DNA from: Psychrobacter sp. ANT_WB68
Lineage (GTDB): Bacteria > Pseudomonadota > Gammaproteobacteria > Pseudomonadales > Moraxellaceae
NCBI RefSeq assembly: GCF_008369115.1
Contig: NZ_VOAZ01000002.1
Coordinates: 620,001-684,000, forward strand
DNA: 64,000 bases
Direction of reading: 5' to 3'
Each line of letters begins with the position of its first letter. Position 1 is the first letter of the stretch. Made by a program: the position numbers and the translations under genes. The notes below the pieces were generated by a model, which did no database searches, was not told the origin of the DNA, and worked only from the letters and a program-made list of their open reading frames with translations. This document shows positions 46,880 through 56,426 of this stretch, piece after piece.

Positions 46880-47306
46880 GATTTGCCCTTAATTATTATT
46901 CACATTATTAGTTACATAATGGCAAAACCGTTTTATTTCATTAGAAGAAATAGTCGCGTTATAAAAATATAATGAGACGCTAATAAACGGGTACACATTT
47001 GTTGTTTGAACAATCATAACTCAGAGCATATTAAGAAATTGATGGTTAAGTGTTTAAGAATACTTAGTAATGTAAGGCTAGGTAAGTTTTGTAAAAATAC
47101 AAACAGTTCAATTACTTATTTATATGTAGGAAGGAAGAAATACTATTTATATGAATAGTTTGAAGAGTTGAAAAGGGGCCGAGGATTTGAACAGAATCAC
47201 GCTTGGAAGAGTGCTCAGAAGGCGGATGGTGAATTTAAAAATGGAAAAAGCGTGTTGAGCATGATGGATATATCTCCAAAATGCCCAACACACTTATTAA
47301 GATAGA
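46880..47306. other. 427-base gap between the phoU terminator and the GT operon
   Basis: The upstream region of the glycosyltransferase run. No gene of convincing length and no clear Pho box. Its left half is AT-rich and should contain the promoter of the GT gene at 46879. Confidence 0.4.
47244..47293 (-). terminator. Terminator of the pst-phoU operon
   Basis: On the minus strand GTGTGTTGGGCAT (from 47293) pairs with ATGCTCAACACGC (to 47250), allowing G-U pairs, with a nested GGA/TCC hairpin, and is followed by five T. It lies 14 bases after phoU. Confidence 0.8.
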
Positions 47307-48050
47307 TTATTTGTTACTAGAATTGCTCATACTAGCATCAGTTGTTTGCTGGACGATTTGTTCGACTTGCATAAAATCTGTATGCCGCACATCTTTGCCG
47401 CTGGTGCAAAAAATGACCAGTTCAGCAATGTTTTTAGCGTGATCGCCCACCCGTTCTAAGGCGCGTAACACCCAAAGTATGTTAATCACTTTGGACACAT
47501 GGCGGCTGTCTTCCATAATATAGGTCATCAAGGCTCGAGTGGCAGATTGGTACTCTTCATTAACCGCTGTATCACTTTGCAATACCGAAAACGCTTGCTG
47601 AGGATTCATATGCGAAAAGGCGTCAATCGCATCAAGCAGCATCAGGCGCACCTGATTGGATAAGTGCTGAACCTCTGAATAGCCTCTTGGAGAGGCGCCA
47701 TCTTTAATCAGTTTGCATGCCATACGGGCAATTTTTTCTGCTTCATCTCCCACACGTTCAAAGTCAACAATGCCTTTACTAAGCGCCATGACTAAGCGCA
47801 AATCATTGGCGGCTGGTTGGCGTTTGGTGACTAACAAAATGACTTGCTCGTCGATTTTAATCTCTAGCTGATTGATTAGATGGTCGTCTGCAATCACTTT
47901 TTTTGCAGTTGCTTTATCTGCAGCTATCAAGGCACGTGTCGCAACCATGACTTGCTCTGCTGCTAGGTGACCCATTTGCATAAACAGCTCAATCACGTCA
48001 TGTAAGTCATTATCAAAACTCTTTGATAAATGCTTTGCTGTTATCGCCAT
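47307..48050 (-). CDS. phoU: Phosphate transport regulator PhoU
   Basis: 247 residues from the ATG at 48050, chosen for the AAGGAAG site 5 bases ahead; the frame is open 11 codons further. Two PhoU helical repeats with the signature E/D-x-x-R-x-x-D-E: GIVDFERVGDEAEKIARMA in the first and LRALERVGDHAKNIAELVIF in the second; the acidic residues bind metal. It silences PhoR/Pst signalling when phosphate is plentiful. Last gene of pstS-C-A-B-phoU, 102 bases after pstB. Confidence 0.95.
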   Translation of the reverse strand: MAITAKHLSKSFDNDLHDVIELFMQMGHLAAEQVMVATRALIAADKATAKKVIADDHLINQLEIKIDEQVILLVTKRQPAANDLRLVMALSKGIVDFERVGDEAEKIARMACKLIKDGASPRGYSEVQHLSNQVRLMLLDAIDAFSHMNPQQAFSVLQSDTAVNEEYQSATRALMTYIMEDSRHVSKVINILWVLRALERVGDHAKNIAELVIFCTSGKDVRHTDFMQVEQIVQQTTDASMSNSSNK

Positions 48051-48152
48051 GCTTACTTCCTTAATCGTATTGATGTTGCTCATAAAAATATTGCCAAAAT
48101 GAGTAGCGTGATAAATGACTGCTAGAAATGATTGCTTTAAACAAACAGCAAC

Positions 48153-49079
48153 TTAGCCATAACGACCGGTAATATAATCTTCAGTCGCTTTTTGTGCGGG
48201 GTTGGTGAATATTTGATCTGTTTCACCCATTTCTACCATATCTCCCAAATACATATAAGCGGTATAGTCGGAGACACGTGCAGCCTGCTGCATGTTGTGG
48301 GTCACGATAGCAATCGTATAGTCGTTTTTTAAATCGGTAATCAAATCTTCAATCGCGCCGGTAGAGATAGGGTCAAGCGCTGACGTTGGTTCATCTAATA
48401 GCAGTACTTCAGGCTTCGTTGCTACTCCACGAGCGATACACAGTCGCTGCTGTTGACCGCCAGATAGTGACAATCCTGAGGCTTTAAGTTTGTCTTTGAC
48501 TTCCAGCCATAATGCCGCTTTTTTCAATGCCCATTCGACACGCTCATCTAGCTCCGCTTTGCTGAGTTTTTCGTAGAGACGGACGCCAAATGCCACGTTG
48601 TCATAAATGGACATCGGGAAGGGTGTGGGCTTTTGAAAGACCATACCGACACGCGCACGCAGCAAATTAACATCCATGTCTTTTGCCAGGATATTTTGGC
48701 CATCAAGGGTGATTTGACCTTCAGCATGCATACTCGGATATAAGTCATACATACGGTTAAAGGTACGTAGTAGTGTTGATTTTCCGCAGCCTGAAGGACC
48801 AATAAAAGCCGTGACCTTTTTTTCTGGAATATCGATATTAATATTTTTTAACGCTTGAAAATCACCATAATAAAAGTCCAAATCGCGAATGGTAATCTTA
48901 GCAGGCGGCATGTTGTCCGGCATGTCCGCCATGGTTTGCTTGATAAGATGGGCGATATCTGGCTGTTTATGCTGACCATTGTTAAACATAGCGTCATCCA
49001 GTAAACGGCGTTTGCTGCTGGTATCTGTCATCGGCTTAGTCGCTTTTCTCTCTAATAAATCAGTCATAATGGTATCCAT
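48153..49079 (-). CDS. pstB: Phosphate ABC transporter ATP-binding protein
   Basis: 308 residues. Walker [11 protein letters not shown]-loop [16 protein letters not shown], signature [14 protein letters not shown], Walker [14 protein letters not shown] and switch His in VTHNM. Compared with the 257-residue E. coli protein, it has a 50-residue polar extension before the core begins at [12 protein letters not shown]. It energises phosphate import through PstC-PstA. Confidence 0.97.
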   Translation of the reverse strand: MDTIMTDLLERKATKPMTDTSSKRRLLDDAMFNNGQHKQPDIAHLIKQTMADMPDNMPPAKITIRDLDFYYGDFQALKNINIDIPEKKVTAFIGPSGCGKSTLLRTFNRMYDLYPSMHAEGQITLDGQNILAKDMDVNLLRARVGMVFQKPTPFPMSIYDNVAFGVRLYEKLSKAELDERVEWALKKAALWLEVKDKLKASGLSLSGGQQQRLCIARGVATKPEVLLLDEPTSALDPISTGAIEDLITDLKNDYTIAIVTHNMQQAARVSDYTAYMYLGDMVEMGETDQIFTNPAQKATEDYITGRYG

Positions 49080-49145
49080 CTGTTTTAAAGTTTTATTAAA
49101 TGGGGGTGTTTTTTTGCTATTAGCTGTGTGTCTGTTAGCCTTAAT

Positions 49146-50060
49146 CTATCTGCTATGGTCTTTGCCACCGATAAAGCGCGCCGCAATATTTAAGAATAAT
49201 ACTGTCGCGGTAATGAGTAGCGCCGCCGCCCAAGCCAGTGCATGCCAGTTGTCATAAGGACTCATGGCAAACTGATAAATCGTATTGGGTAAGTTGGCCA
49301 TCGGTTGACTCATATCGGTACTAAAGTATTGGTTGTTTAGCGCCGTGAATAGCAAGGGTGCGGTTTCACCGGTAATACGAGCAAAAGCGAGCAGCACACC
49401 TGTGGTTAGACCAGCTTTGGCAGCTTTCAGCGTCACTGTACTGACCAGCTTCCACTTTGGCGTACCCAGTGCATAAGCGGCTTCGCGCAGTGTATTAGGC
49501 ACAAGGTTTAGCATGTTTTCCGTCGTACGCACGACGATAGGAATCACAATCAGCGCCAATGCCAATGCACCGGCCCAACCCGAAAAGCTCTGTCCTTTGA
49601 CCATCAAGGCATAAATAAACAGACCAATCACGATAGAGGGGGCAGACAATAAAATATCGTTTAAAAATCGCGTGACTTTACCCAGCATACTGCCATGTGA
49701 AAACTCTGCTAAATAAATGCCAGCCATCATGCCTATTGGCGCACCAATCGCCAAGCCCGAAAAAGCCAACATCACTGAACCAACAATAGCGTTACGTAGA
49801 CCACCTTCGCCCATCGGTGGCGGGGTATCTGCCATAAAAACAGGCATCTCGATTAAACCTTGAAAGCCTTCAATAAACAGCGTAATCAAAATCCAAGTCA
49901 GCCAAAACAAACCAAATACAATCGCTGATAAGGCAAAACCAAGTCCCAGTCTATTGATAAAACGGCGCTTGTTATAAAGCCGCTTGTTGTAGCGATCTTC
50001 AAAGCTTGTAGAAGGCTGGCTTGACTGGGTCATTTGAGTAGTGACTGGTGCTAAAGTCAT
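49146..50060 (-). CDS. pstA: Phosphate ABC transporter permease
   Basis: 304 residues with six membrane helices. PPPMGEGGLRNAIVGSVML and the EAA-loop segment EAAYALGTPKWKLVSTVTLKAAKAGLTTGVLLAFARITGETAPLL are the typical PstA features (Arg and Glu in RITGETAP are functionally important in E. coli). N-terminal extension of about 30 residues. GGACGA ribosome site. Follows pstC by 97 bases. Confidence 0.96.
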   Translation of the reverse strand: MTLAPVTTQMTQSSQPSTSFEDRYNKRLYNKRRFINRLGLGFALSAIVFGLFWLTWILITLFIEGFQGLIEMPVFMADTPPPMGEGGLRNAIVGSVMLAFSGLAIGAPIGMMAGIYLAEFSHGSMLGKVTRFLNDILLSAPSIVIGLFIYALMVKGQSFSGWAGALALALIVIPIVVRTTENMLNLVPNTLREAAYALGTPKWKLVSTVTLKAAKAGLTTGVLLAFARITGETAPLLFTALNNQYFSTDMSQPMANLPNTIYQFAMSPYDNWHALAWAAALLITATVLFLNIAARFIGGKDHSR

Positions 50061-50157
50061 GAAGTGTTCGTCCTTCTTGGGTCAAATAATGGCTGCAAAT
50101 AACGTGTTTAGTTTGTTTTGATTTGATTGGTTTTGTTGGCTATTTAAAATAGTGTTT

Positions 50158-51108
50158 CTAATTGCCTGCTTTTTGGTCAATACGCATGAGCATCAGCTTA
50201 GATATCGACAAAACGATAAAGGTAATGACAAACAGTATTAACCCTAAATGTAATAATGACGCTAAGTGCAGCTCACTTGACGCTTCGGCAAACTCATTGG
50301 CCAGCGCTGAAGTAATGGTCACCCCAGAGGTGAACAAACTTGGGCTGATATTAAAGGCATTACCAATCAAGAAGGTAACAGCCATCGTCTCGCCAAGCGC
50401 TCGTCCAAGCCCTAAAATCACGCCACCAACTACGCCCGCTTTGGTATAAGGCAAGATGATTTTGAACATGACTTCCCACGTGGTTGCACCCATGCCATAT
50501 GCCGATTCTTTTAGCAGGTCTGGCACCACAGAGAAAACATCGCGCATGGTGGCGGCAATAAAGGGAATAATCATAATCGCCAGTATTAACGAGGCGGTAA
50601 ACATCCCTAATCCCATCGGCGCACCGGTAAAAACCTTGCCAATAATAGGTAGGGGGCCGATATTTTCAATAAACCAAGGCTGAATATGATCACCAAAAAA
50701 CGGTGCAAAGACAAACAAGCCCCACATGCCATAGATGATAGAAGGGATACCTGCCAGCAGCTCGATAGCAATTCCCAGTGGCTTTTTCAAAAAATTGGGG
50801 CAAAGTTCCGTTAGAAAGATAGCAATCCCAAAGCTGACTGGCACGGCAATACAGATAGCGATAAGAGAGGTGACCACCGTCCCATAAATGGGTGCAAGCG
50901 CACCGTATTGATCGTTCACCGTATCCCAGTTATTGCTGGTATAAAATCCCAAACCAAACTTAGTGATACTTGGCCACGCACCGACAATCAATGACAGCAT
51001 GATGCCGCCAAGCGAAAAGAGCACTAATATTGCAAATGCTTTGGTGGCGTTGACAAAAACCGCATCGTAGCGTTTTTGTTTTGCCAGTTGGGATTTTAGG
51101 TCTGCCAT
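50158..51108 (-). CDS. pstC: Phosphate ABC transporter permease
   Basis: 316 residues, six helices. [40 protein letters not shown], the EAA loop [25 protein letters not shown] and [16 protein letters not shown] are those of PstC (Arg-x-x-Gly-Glu motif). It forms the channel with PstA. Separated from pstS by 218 bases that can fold into two hairpins. Confidence 0.96.
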   Translation of the reverse strand: MADLKSQLAKQKRYDAVFVNATKAFAILVLFSLGGIMLSLIVGAWPSITKFGLGFYTSNNWDTVNDQYGALAPIYGTVVTSLIAICIAVPVSFGIAIFLTELCPNFLKKPLGIAIELLAGIPSIIYGMWGLFVFAPFFGDHIQPWFIENIGPLPIIGKVFTGAPMGLGMFTASLILAIMIIPFIAATMRDVFSVVPDLLKESAYGMGATTWEVMFKIILPYTKAGVVGGVILGLGRALGETMAVTFLIGNAFNISPSLFTSGVTITSALANEFAEASSELHLASLLHLGLILFVITFIVLSISKLMLMRIDQKAGN

Positions 51109-51326
51109 AAAAGCCTCTATTGTTTATCGATCTAACGCTTTATTGTGTTGACGCTTATTGGTGTTCGCTGTAGCGTCTTACCGTAATAAACTGTTTACTC
51201 TAACGACGTATCATTAAATTCATTACGGCTAAGACGTCACCAAGCAAACACGCGTTTCAGTATTTGCTTAGTGACATTATTTAGTTTGTTCTCAATTTGC
51301 TTCTTTTCGAATAACTAAGTTGCGAA
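51109..51326 (-). promoter_or_regulatory. pstS-pstC intergenic hairpin region
   Basis: Two adjacent stem-loops: GTCACCAAGCAAA / TTTGCTTAGTGAC (51236-51248, 51263-51275; one mismatch) and CGTCTTA-CCGTAAT / ATTACGG-C-TAAGACG (51174-51187, 51222-51236; one bulge). There is no T-run. These would fit an mRNA-stability or partial-readthrough element giving more pstS than pstCAB. Confidence 0.6.
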
Positions 51327-52472
51327 TTACTGTGCTGGGGTATAAACAGGCTTACCTTCGCTGTCTACCACCTCGTTCCATTTCGCTTTAAATAAAGCCA
51401 CGGCCGTATCAGAAAAAGGCACGTAATCGAGGCTCATCGCGTCATCATCGCCTTGGGTATAAGCCCAGTCAAAGAAGTTAAGGACGCCCGCCACTTGCTT
51501 GGCGTCTTTTGGTTGTTTATGGACTAAGATAAAGGTCGCAGCAGCGATAGGCCATGCTTGAGCTGTCTCAGAGTTGGTGATGACTTTATAAAAGCCTTCT
51601 TGCTTTGACCAATCGATGTCACCAGCGGCGGCGAACGTTTGCGCAGAGGGTTGAACGACATTGCCGGCAGCATTTTTCAGGGCAACGTGTGACATACCAT
51701 TTTGCTTAGCATAGGCGTATTCGACATAGCCGATAGAGTTTTTCATACGATTCACATAGCTTGAAACGCCTTCGTTACCTTTACCACCAGCACCAGTTGC
51801 CGAGGTTGGCCATTTCACGGTTTTGTCGACGCCAACATTGTCTTTCCAGTCGTTTGAGACTTTGGCTAAGTAATCGGTAAAGTTAAAAGTTGTGCCCGAA
51901 CCGTCTGAGCGGAACACCGTGGTAATAGCCGCGTCAGGAAGGGTTAAATCAGGGTTCATGGCTGCGATGGCAGGGTCGTTCCATTTGCTGATTTTGCCAA
52001 GATAGATGTCAGCTAGCATTTTTCCATCTAGCTTTAATTGACCAGGCGCAACGCCATCGATGTTGACGATAGGTACTACGCCACCGATAACGGTTGGGAA
52101 TTGAATCAGACCGGCTTCGTTTAATTCAGCTGGCGTCATTGGCGCATCAGACGCCCCAAAATCCACAGTTTTTGCGACGATTTGTTTGATACCACCCGAT
52201 GAACCAATCGACTGATAGTTCACTTGACCGCCTGTTGCTTTATTATAGGCATCTGACCATTTAGCATAGATAGGCTGCGGGAAAGAAGCGCCCGCGCCGG
52301 TGATGTTCATCGACACATTGTCCGTCGATTGAACCTTTGCGGTGTCGGTAGACGCGGTGGTTGATTGCGCCGAAGTAGCTGGCTCATTGCTTTCATTACT
52401 ATTGGGGGTTTGATTACAAGCAGCTAAGGTAAAGGTACTCGCGACTGCTAAAGCCATTAATGAATAGCGCAT
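51327..52472 (-). CDS. pstS: Phosphate-binding lipoprotein
   Basis: 381 residues. Signal with lipobox TLAAC (C19), a Ser/Thr/Asn-rich linker of about 45 residues, then the phosphate-binding protein: GAGASFPQPIYAKWSDAY, SIGSSGGIKQI, DFGASDAPMT and FRSDGSGTTFNFTDYL carry the residues that bind phosphate. Lipid anchoring is less usual in enteric bacteria, where PstS is free periplasmic. First gene of the phosphate operon, with Pho boxes upstream. Confidence 0.96.
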   Translation of the reverse strand: MRYSLMALAVASTFTLAACNQTPNSNESNEPATSAQSTTASTDTAKVQSTDNVSMNITGAGASFPQPIYAKWSDAYNKATGGQVNYQSIGSSGGIKQIVAKTVDFGASDAPMTPAELNEAGLIQFPTVIGGVVPIVNIDGVAPGQLKLDGKMLADIYLGKISKWNDPAIAAMNPDLTLPDAAITTVFRSDGSGTTFNFTDYLAKVSNDWKDNVGVDKTVKWPTSATGAGGKGNEGVSSYVNRMKNSIGYVEYAYAKQNGMSHVALKNAAGNVVQPSAQTFAAAGDIDWSKQEGFYKVITNSETAQAWPIAAATFILVHKQPKDAKQVAGVLNFFDWAYTQGDDDAMSLDYVPFSDTAVALFKAKWNEVVDSEGKPVYTPAQ

Positions 52473-52612
52473 TATTTCTCCTAAAAAGTAATCAGATTTA
52501 AGTATGGGGCGTTTATGAATAACAATGTCGATGCCCAGGTTTTTAGTAATGTATTGCTAACGATGTTTGGTTAGCAACGTTTTGCTGCAAAGACGCTCGG
52601 TGGTCAATGAGC

Positions 52613-52666
52613 ATATTGTGCCGAGCAAATATGACAGTTTGATGAAATAAGACATTTTTATGAAAA
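52613..52666 (-). promoter_or_regulatory. Pho boxes and -10 of the pstS promoter
   Basis: On the minus strand the 18-bp element ATTTCAT-CAAA-CTGTCAT (52648 to 52631) matches the PhoB site CTGTCAT-N4-CTGTCAT with two mismatches in the first half. A weaker copy, TTTTCAT-AAAA-ATGTCTT (52666 to 52649), directly precedes it. CAATAT (52618 to 52613) is 12 bases after and suits the -10. Confidence 0.7.
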
Positions 52667-52791
52667 AAGTCGGTCAATTAAAGAAACAGCCTAATAGAGC
52701 GGTCATTTAAGCGGATTGCAGCTGATATCTAGAGCAAAATTCGTTATGATGAGCCGTTGGTTTTTTGGGGGAGTAAGGGTGTAAGACTAAG

Positions 52792-52815
52792 TTTTTAAAG
52801 TGCAGTCTTTAAAAA
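52792..52815. repeat. Inverted repeat between pstS and phoB
   Basis: TTTTTAAAG / CTTTAAAAA with a 6-base spacer, in the middle of the 528-base divergent region. It could bind a regulator or be incidental. Confidence 0.4.
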
Positions 52816-52896
52816 GCCCTGTTTGAAGCGTCGTATTTAAATTAAAGTGTTTGAGGCGCAGTGTTTAAGGCAAAGCATTTAAAGTATCGAGTCACT

Positions 52897-52930
52897 GTGT
52901 CATCAAACTGTCATAATTAAGCCGTTTAAT
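52897..52930 (+). promoter_or_regulatory. Pho box and -10 of the phoB promoter
   Basis: GTGTCAT-CAAA-CTGTCAT (52897-52914) differs from the consensus PhoB half sites at one base. TTTAAT (52925-52930) is 10 bases downstream, the usual spacing for a PhoB-activated promoter. The phoB ATG is at 53001. Confidence 0.8.
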
Positions 52931-53000
52931 GGGCAGGCGTTGATAAGTGCTTAGTATTCTTATTTTCTAATTTTTTGTCTTTCAATAATGAGGCGATGGT

Positions 53001-53699
53001 ATGCGCAATGAGCAGATTTTGATTGTCGAAGATGAACCTGCAATTCGTGAGATGGTAGTAATGACGCTAGAAATGGCGGGCTTTGAGAGTTTACAAGCGG
53101 CTGACGTCGCAGAGGCGCATCAGCAAGTGGTTGACCACAGACCTGCTTTGATTTTGCTGGATTGGATGTTACCAGGCGATAAAAGCGGTATTGATTTTTG
53201 CCGCATGCTAAAAAGCGATGAGATGCTGGCTGAGATACCGGTGATTATGCTGACGGCCAAAAGTGAGGAAGATAGTAAGGTTCATGGACTTGATGCGGGC
53301 GCTGATGACTATATGACCAAACCCTTTTCAACGCGTGAATTAATCTCCAGAATCAAAGCGGTGTTGCGTCGTAGTCGTGCACTTAGTAGCGATAAGCTAA
53401 TTGAAATAGGCAAGCTTACTCTCGATCCCAAAAGCCAGCGTATCACCGCTGATAATAAAGTCATCGATATCGGTCCGACAGAATATCGATTGCTGGCATT
53501 TTTTATGAGTCATCCGGAGCGTGCTTATACGCGCACCCAGCTGCTAGATCAGGTCTGGGGCGGCAATGTCTATATCGAAGATCGCACGATTGATGTGCAC
53601 ATCAGACGCTTGCGCAAATTACTACAGCCTTATGATTGCAGTACATTGATTCAAACGGTTCGCGGTACCGGTTATCGGTTTTCTAGTCTGGTTGAATAA
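53001..53699 (+). CDS. phoB: Phosphate regulon response regulator PhoB
   Basis: 232 residues. Receiver domain: ILIVEDEPAIREMV acidic pocket, phospho-Asp in LILLDWMLPGDKSGID (about D54), MLTAKSEE, MTKPFSTREL. Winged helix with IDIGPTEYRLLAFFM, GGNVYIEDRTIDVHIRRLRKLL and VRGTGYRFS. Strong match to PhoB. It should control itself and pstS through the two Pho boxes. 165 bases lie before phoR. Confidence 0.97.
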   Translation: MRNEQILIVEDEPAIREMVVMTLEMAGFESLQAADVAEAHQQVVDHRPALILLDWMLPGDKSGIDFCRMLKSDEMLAEIPVIMLTAKSEEDSKVHGLDAGADDYMTKPFSTRELISRIKAVLRRSRALSSDKLIEIGKLTLDPKSQRITADNKVIDIGPTEYRLLAFFMSHPERAYTRTQLLDQVWGGNVYIEDRTIDVHIRRLRKLLQPYDCSTLIQTVRGTGYRFSSLVE

Positions 53700-53864
53700 T
53701 GCTATCGATTTTGAAAAATAGCCCATTATTCACAACGCAGCGAAACAGCGATAAGAACAATCAGTGCTAAGAGTCATAAATATTTAAAATTATAAGAACT
53801 AAAAACCATAAATACTAATAATAAGTGCTAAGCATCATACTGTTAATAGAGAAGAGAGAAAAAC

Positions 53865-54935
53865 ATGATAACGCCTAGGGACATAGAGCAAGAGGACATA
53901 GAGCAATACTCCACCGATCAGCTTAAAAAAATCAGAAGTGCCTTACGCGCACTGCGAGATGCAGTTATCTTGCTAAATGACGATGATGGTTTGGAGTGGT
54001 GGAATCAGGCCGCCGAAGATTTATTATTGCTGCAGTCAGCGGATCATGGCAAAAGTATTTTTGATTTTATTAACGTCCCCGAGTTCCAACAATACTATCA
54101 GACCATGGTGGCACCCAATGATGGTGTGCATATGAAATCATGGCGCGACCCTAACCGTTATCTCAAGTGCGAGCTTACGCCTTTTGGCGATGAAAAACTC
54201 CTGATTATTTATGATGTGACCCGCTTACAACATCTAGAGCAAATGCGCCGCGACTTTGTTGCCAATGTCTCTCATGAGCTACGAACGCCACTGACCGTCC
54301 TAATGGGCTATTTGGAGAATTTTTCAGATCAGGAAGATGTTCCGCGGCAATGGCGACGCGGGTTTGAGTTAATGACGCAGCAGACTGCACGCATGAATAG
54401 AGTGGTCAATGACTTATTGCTATTGTCTCGAATTGAAATCGAAGAAACACATGAGCTGCATTATATTGATATGACTAAGCTGCTCACTCATGTCTATGAT
54501 GATGCGCAGGCTTATAACCAAGAATATGGCCATACGCTGCATTTACAGATAGACACCTATGATGGTCTATATGGCTCGGAGATGTATCTAAACAGTGCTT
54601 TATCCAATCTGGTCATCAATGCCATCAAATATACGCCAAAAGCAGGCAACATCGTCATCAGTTGGGCGAGGACCGCAGAAGGCTGTCGGTTTGCTGTTAC
54701 CGATGATGGTATTGGTATTGCGCCACAACATGTCGCACGGTTGACCGAACGTTTTTATCGAGTGGACAGCGGACGCAGTCGTGCAACAGGTGGCACCGGG
54801 CTAGGGCTGGCGATTGTAAAACATGTTCTCTATCAATATGATACGACCTTACAAATTGAATCGTCAGAAGGCAAAGGCTCGACATTTAGTGCCGTTTTCC
54901 CAGCCACCCATATTCGATCTGCTCCTATGGACTAA
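53865..54935 (+). CDS. phoR: Phosphate regulon sensor kinase PhoR, without membrane segments
   Basis: 356 residues, against 431 in E. coli. PAS domain about 25-118, then HisKA with H137 in FVANVSHELRTPLTVLMGYLENF, then HATPase with NLVINAIKYTP, DDGIGI and GGTGLGLAIV. No hydrophobic stretch is present at the N-terminus, where PhoR usually has one or two membrane helices (MITPRDIEQEDIEQYSTDQL here). The 165 bases upstream, in any frame, do not encode one. AGAGA ribosome site. It must be soluble or tethered through PhoU/Pst. Confidence 0.93.
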   Translation: MITPRDIEQEDIEQYSTDQLKKIRSALRALRDAVILLNDDDGLEWWNQAAEDLLLLQSADHGKSIFDFINVPEFQQYYQTMVAPNDGVHMKSWRDPNRYLKCELTPFGDEKLLIIYDVTRLQHLEQMRRDFVANVSHELRTPLTVLMGYLENFSDQEDVPRQWRRGFELMTQQTARMNRVVNDLLLLSRIEIEETHELHYIDMTKLLTHVYDDAQAYNQEYGHTLHLQIDTYDGLYGSEMYLNSALSNLVINAIKYTPKAGNIVISWARTAEGCRFAVTDDGIGIAPQHVARLTERFYRVDSGRSRATGGTGLGLAIVKHVLYQYDTTLQIESSEGKGSTFSAVFPATHIRSAPMD

Positions 54936-54976
54936 TGCTAGACTTGTCGTCATCAGAAGTGTTTATTTTAGAAAAG

Positions 54977-55675
54977 TTATTGTAAATTATTAGTTTCTAA
55001 AGTCGCCAGAAACGCGGCAAAACCTTCTGTTGCTCGAGCTTGTAGGCGACTGCTAGTAATGACCCGAACACGATTGCTCCAAGTGATAGCACAGCCTTGG
55101 CTCTCAAACCTTTTAACCAAATCAACATCCTCGTGACAGCTTAATGGCGCAAAACCGCCAGCCACAAGATAGGCTTCACTACTAAAACTTAAATTTGCCC
55201 CATGAATATGACGATGTCCCATCCTATCTTGATAGTGAGCCGTATAATCTTTGCGCGTTTGCGGCGTCAAATGCGCCCAACTATCAACGCTCACCACACC
55301 GCAAATCACATCAGTAGGCTGGTCTTTGATATGAGCGATTTGTTGCGTCAGCCAATCTTGAGTGACGATTGAATCAGCGTCTGTACAAGCAAGCCAAGTC
55401 GCGCCAGAGGCTATAGCATGACGAATGCCTAAATCCCGTACTTGTCCGATACACTGATAGTCACAGCATAGATAATCCACGCTTGCGCTTTTGAGCCGCA
55501 TACTTTCAACCAATGTAAGCGTATCATCGCTACAGCTATCAATCACCACCAGTACAGTCACCGTAATGGTGGAGGGGAGCTGCTTAATGGCTGCCTGTAT
55601 TGCTACCAAGCACTGAGTAATAGACGTCGCCTCATTATGTGCAGGAATAACAATACTAATTTTTATATCGTCCAT
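54977..55675 (-). CDS. Glycosyltransferase family 2, small
   Basis: 232 residues, close to a bare GT2 domain. KISIVIPAHNEATSITQCL at the start, VVIDSCSDDTLTLVE, DxD in LACTDADSIVTQDW, then HIHGANLSFSSEAYLVAGGF and CHEDVDLVKRFE. Soluble. Sixth and last gene of the ots operon, 34 bases after the methyltransferase gene. Convergent with phoR, 41 bases apart. The sugar is unknown. Confidence 0.9.
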   Translation of the reverse strand: MDDIKISIVIPAHNEATSITQCLVAIQAAIKQLPSTITVTVLVVIDSCSDDTLTLVESMRLKSASVDYLCCDYQCIGQVRDLGIRHAIASGATWLACTDADSIVTQDWLTQQIAHIKDQPTDVICGVVSVDSWAHLTPQTRKDYTAHYQDRMGHRHIHGANLSFSSEAYLVAGGFAPLSCHEDVDLVKRFESQGCAITWSNRVRVITSSRLQARATEGFAAFLATLETNNLQ

Positions 55676-55709
55676 CTATTCCCCTTGGTTTGCTGATTGT
55701 CGTATGCTC

Positions 55710-56426
55710 TTATACTAAATTCTCTTGCATGGCGACTGAATTGGGCGAGTATTGCCAAACATCTAATAGAAAATCGCTATCAATAATCTGGCTTTGATGA
55801 GTAAGAGCTGAATGGTTAAATGCTTGATGCAGACGTTGATGTACCGTCTCGCCCGTCATTGCAAAGCCATCAATGACATAGCGCCAATGACAGCAGAGTA
55901 ACGTGCCACCTATAGCAAGGTTTTGTTTAATCCAAACGATAACCGTATCAATATCATTGGGTGATAAATAATATAAAATCTCACTAATGACGATTAAATC
56001 AAAAGTCGTTTTAGCAGTTGGTAATGAGTCAGGAATAACCCCTTGTAGCACTCTGACATGAGAGGACTCTGCCAAGCGTTGTTTGGCCAGTTGTATCGCC
56101 TGTTTGTTACAATCAACACTTAACAAAGCATGACAACGAGGCGCAAGTAACGCACTAAATACGCCGTTTCCGCAGCCTAATTCAATGGCATTGTCATATT
56201 GTGCTTTTGGCAACACGGCAAGACACATATCGCGTTTACGCTTTTCGTACCAGCGAGTCTGATACTGCCATGGGTCACTATTGTCGCTATATAAAGCATC
56301 AAAATAGGTTTCTGCATAGTTGGCAGCTTGCATGTCAGTATACAAACCGTCAGCTGTCTCACTTTTAGAAAGCGTTGAACGGTTTGCAAAATTCATTGGC
56401 AGCGTAGATTTAGGGTGTTGGCTCAT
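55710..56426 (-). CDS. SAM-dependent methyltransferase (NodS-like)
   Basis: 238 residues from the ATG at 56426, 9 bases after GGGAGG; the frame is open 27 codons further inside the PIG-L gene. Class I Rossmann methyltransferase: AIELGCGNGVFSALLAP (motif I), LLSVDCNKQAI (acidic residue), FDLIVISEILYYLS (motif IV). The N-terminal YFDALYSDNSDPWQYQTRWYEKRKRD is the feature seen in NodS-type N-methyltransferases, which methylate deacetylated chitooligosaccharides in Rhizobium. It overlaps the PIG-L gene by 17 bases. Confidence 0.88.
   Translation of the reverse strand: MSQHPKSTLPMNFANRSTLSKSETADGLYTDMQAANYAETYFDALYSDNSDPWQYQTRWYEKRKRDMCLAVLPKAQYDNAIELGCGNGVFSALLAPRCHALLSVDCNKQAIQLAKQRLAESSHVRVLQGVIPDSLPTAKTTFDLIVISEILYYLSPNDIDTVIVWIKQNLAIGGTLLCCHWRYVIDGFAMTGETVHQRLHQAFNHSALTHQSQIIDSDFLLDVWQYSPNSVAMQENLV

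Noticed and set aside
47100..47250. tRNA-like or mobile-element remnant near the phoU terminator
   Set aside because: No cloverleaf or inverted ends could be drawn; only the terminator is supported.
53700..53864. Frameshift hypothesis for a missing PhoR membrane part
   Set aside because: All frames of this gap are stop-rich and lack a hydrophobic stretch; no sign of a broken N-terminus.
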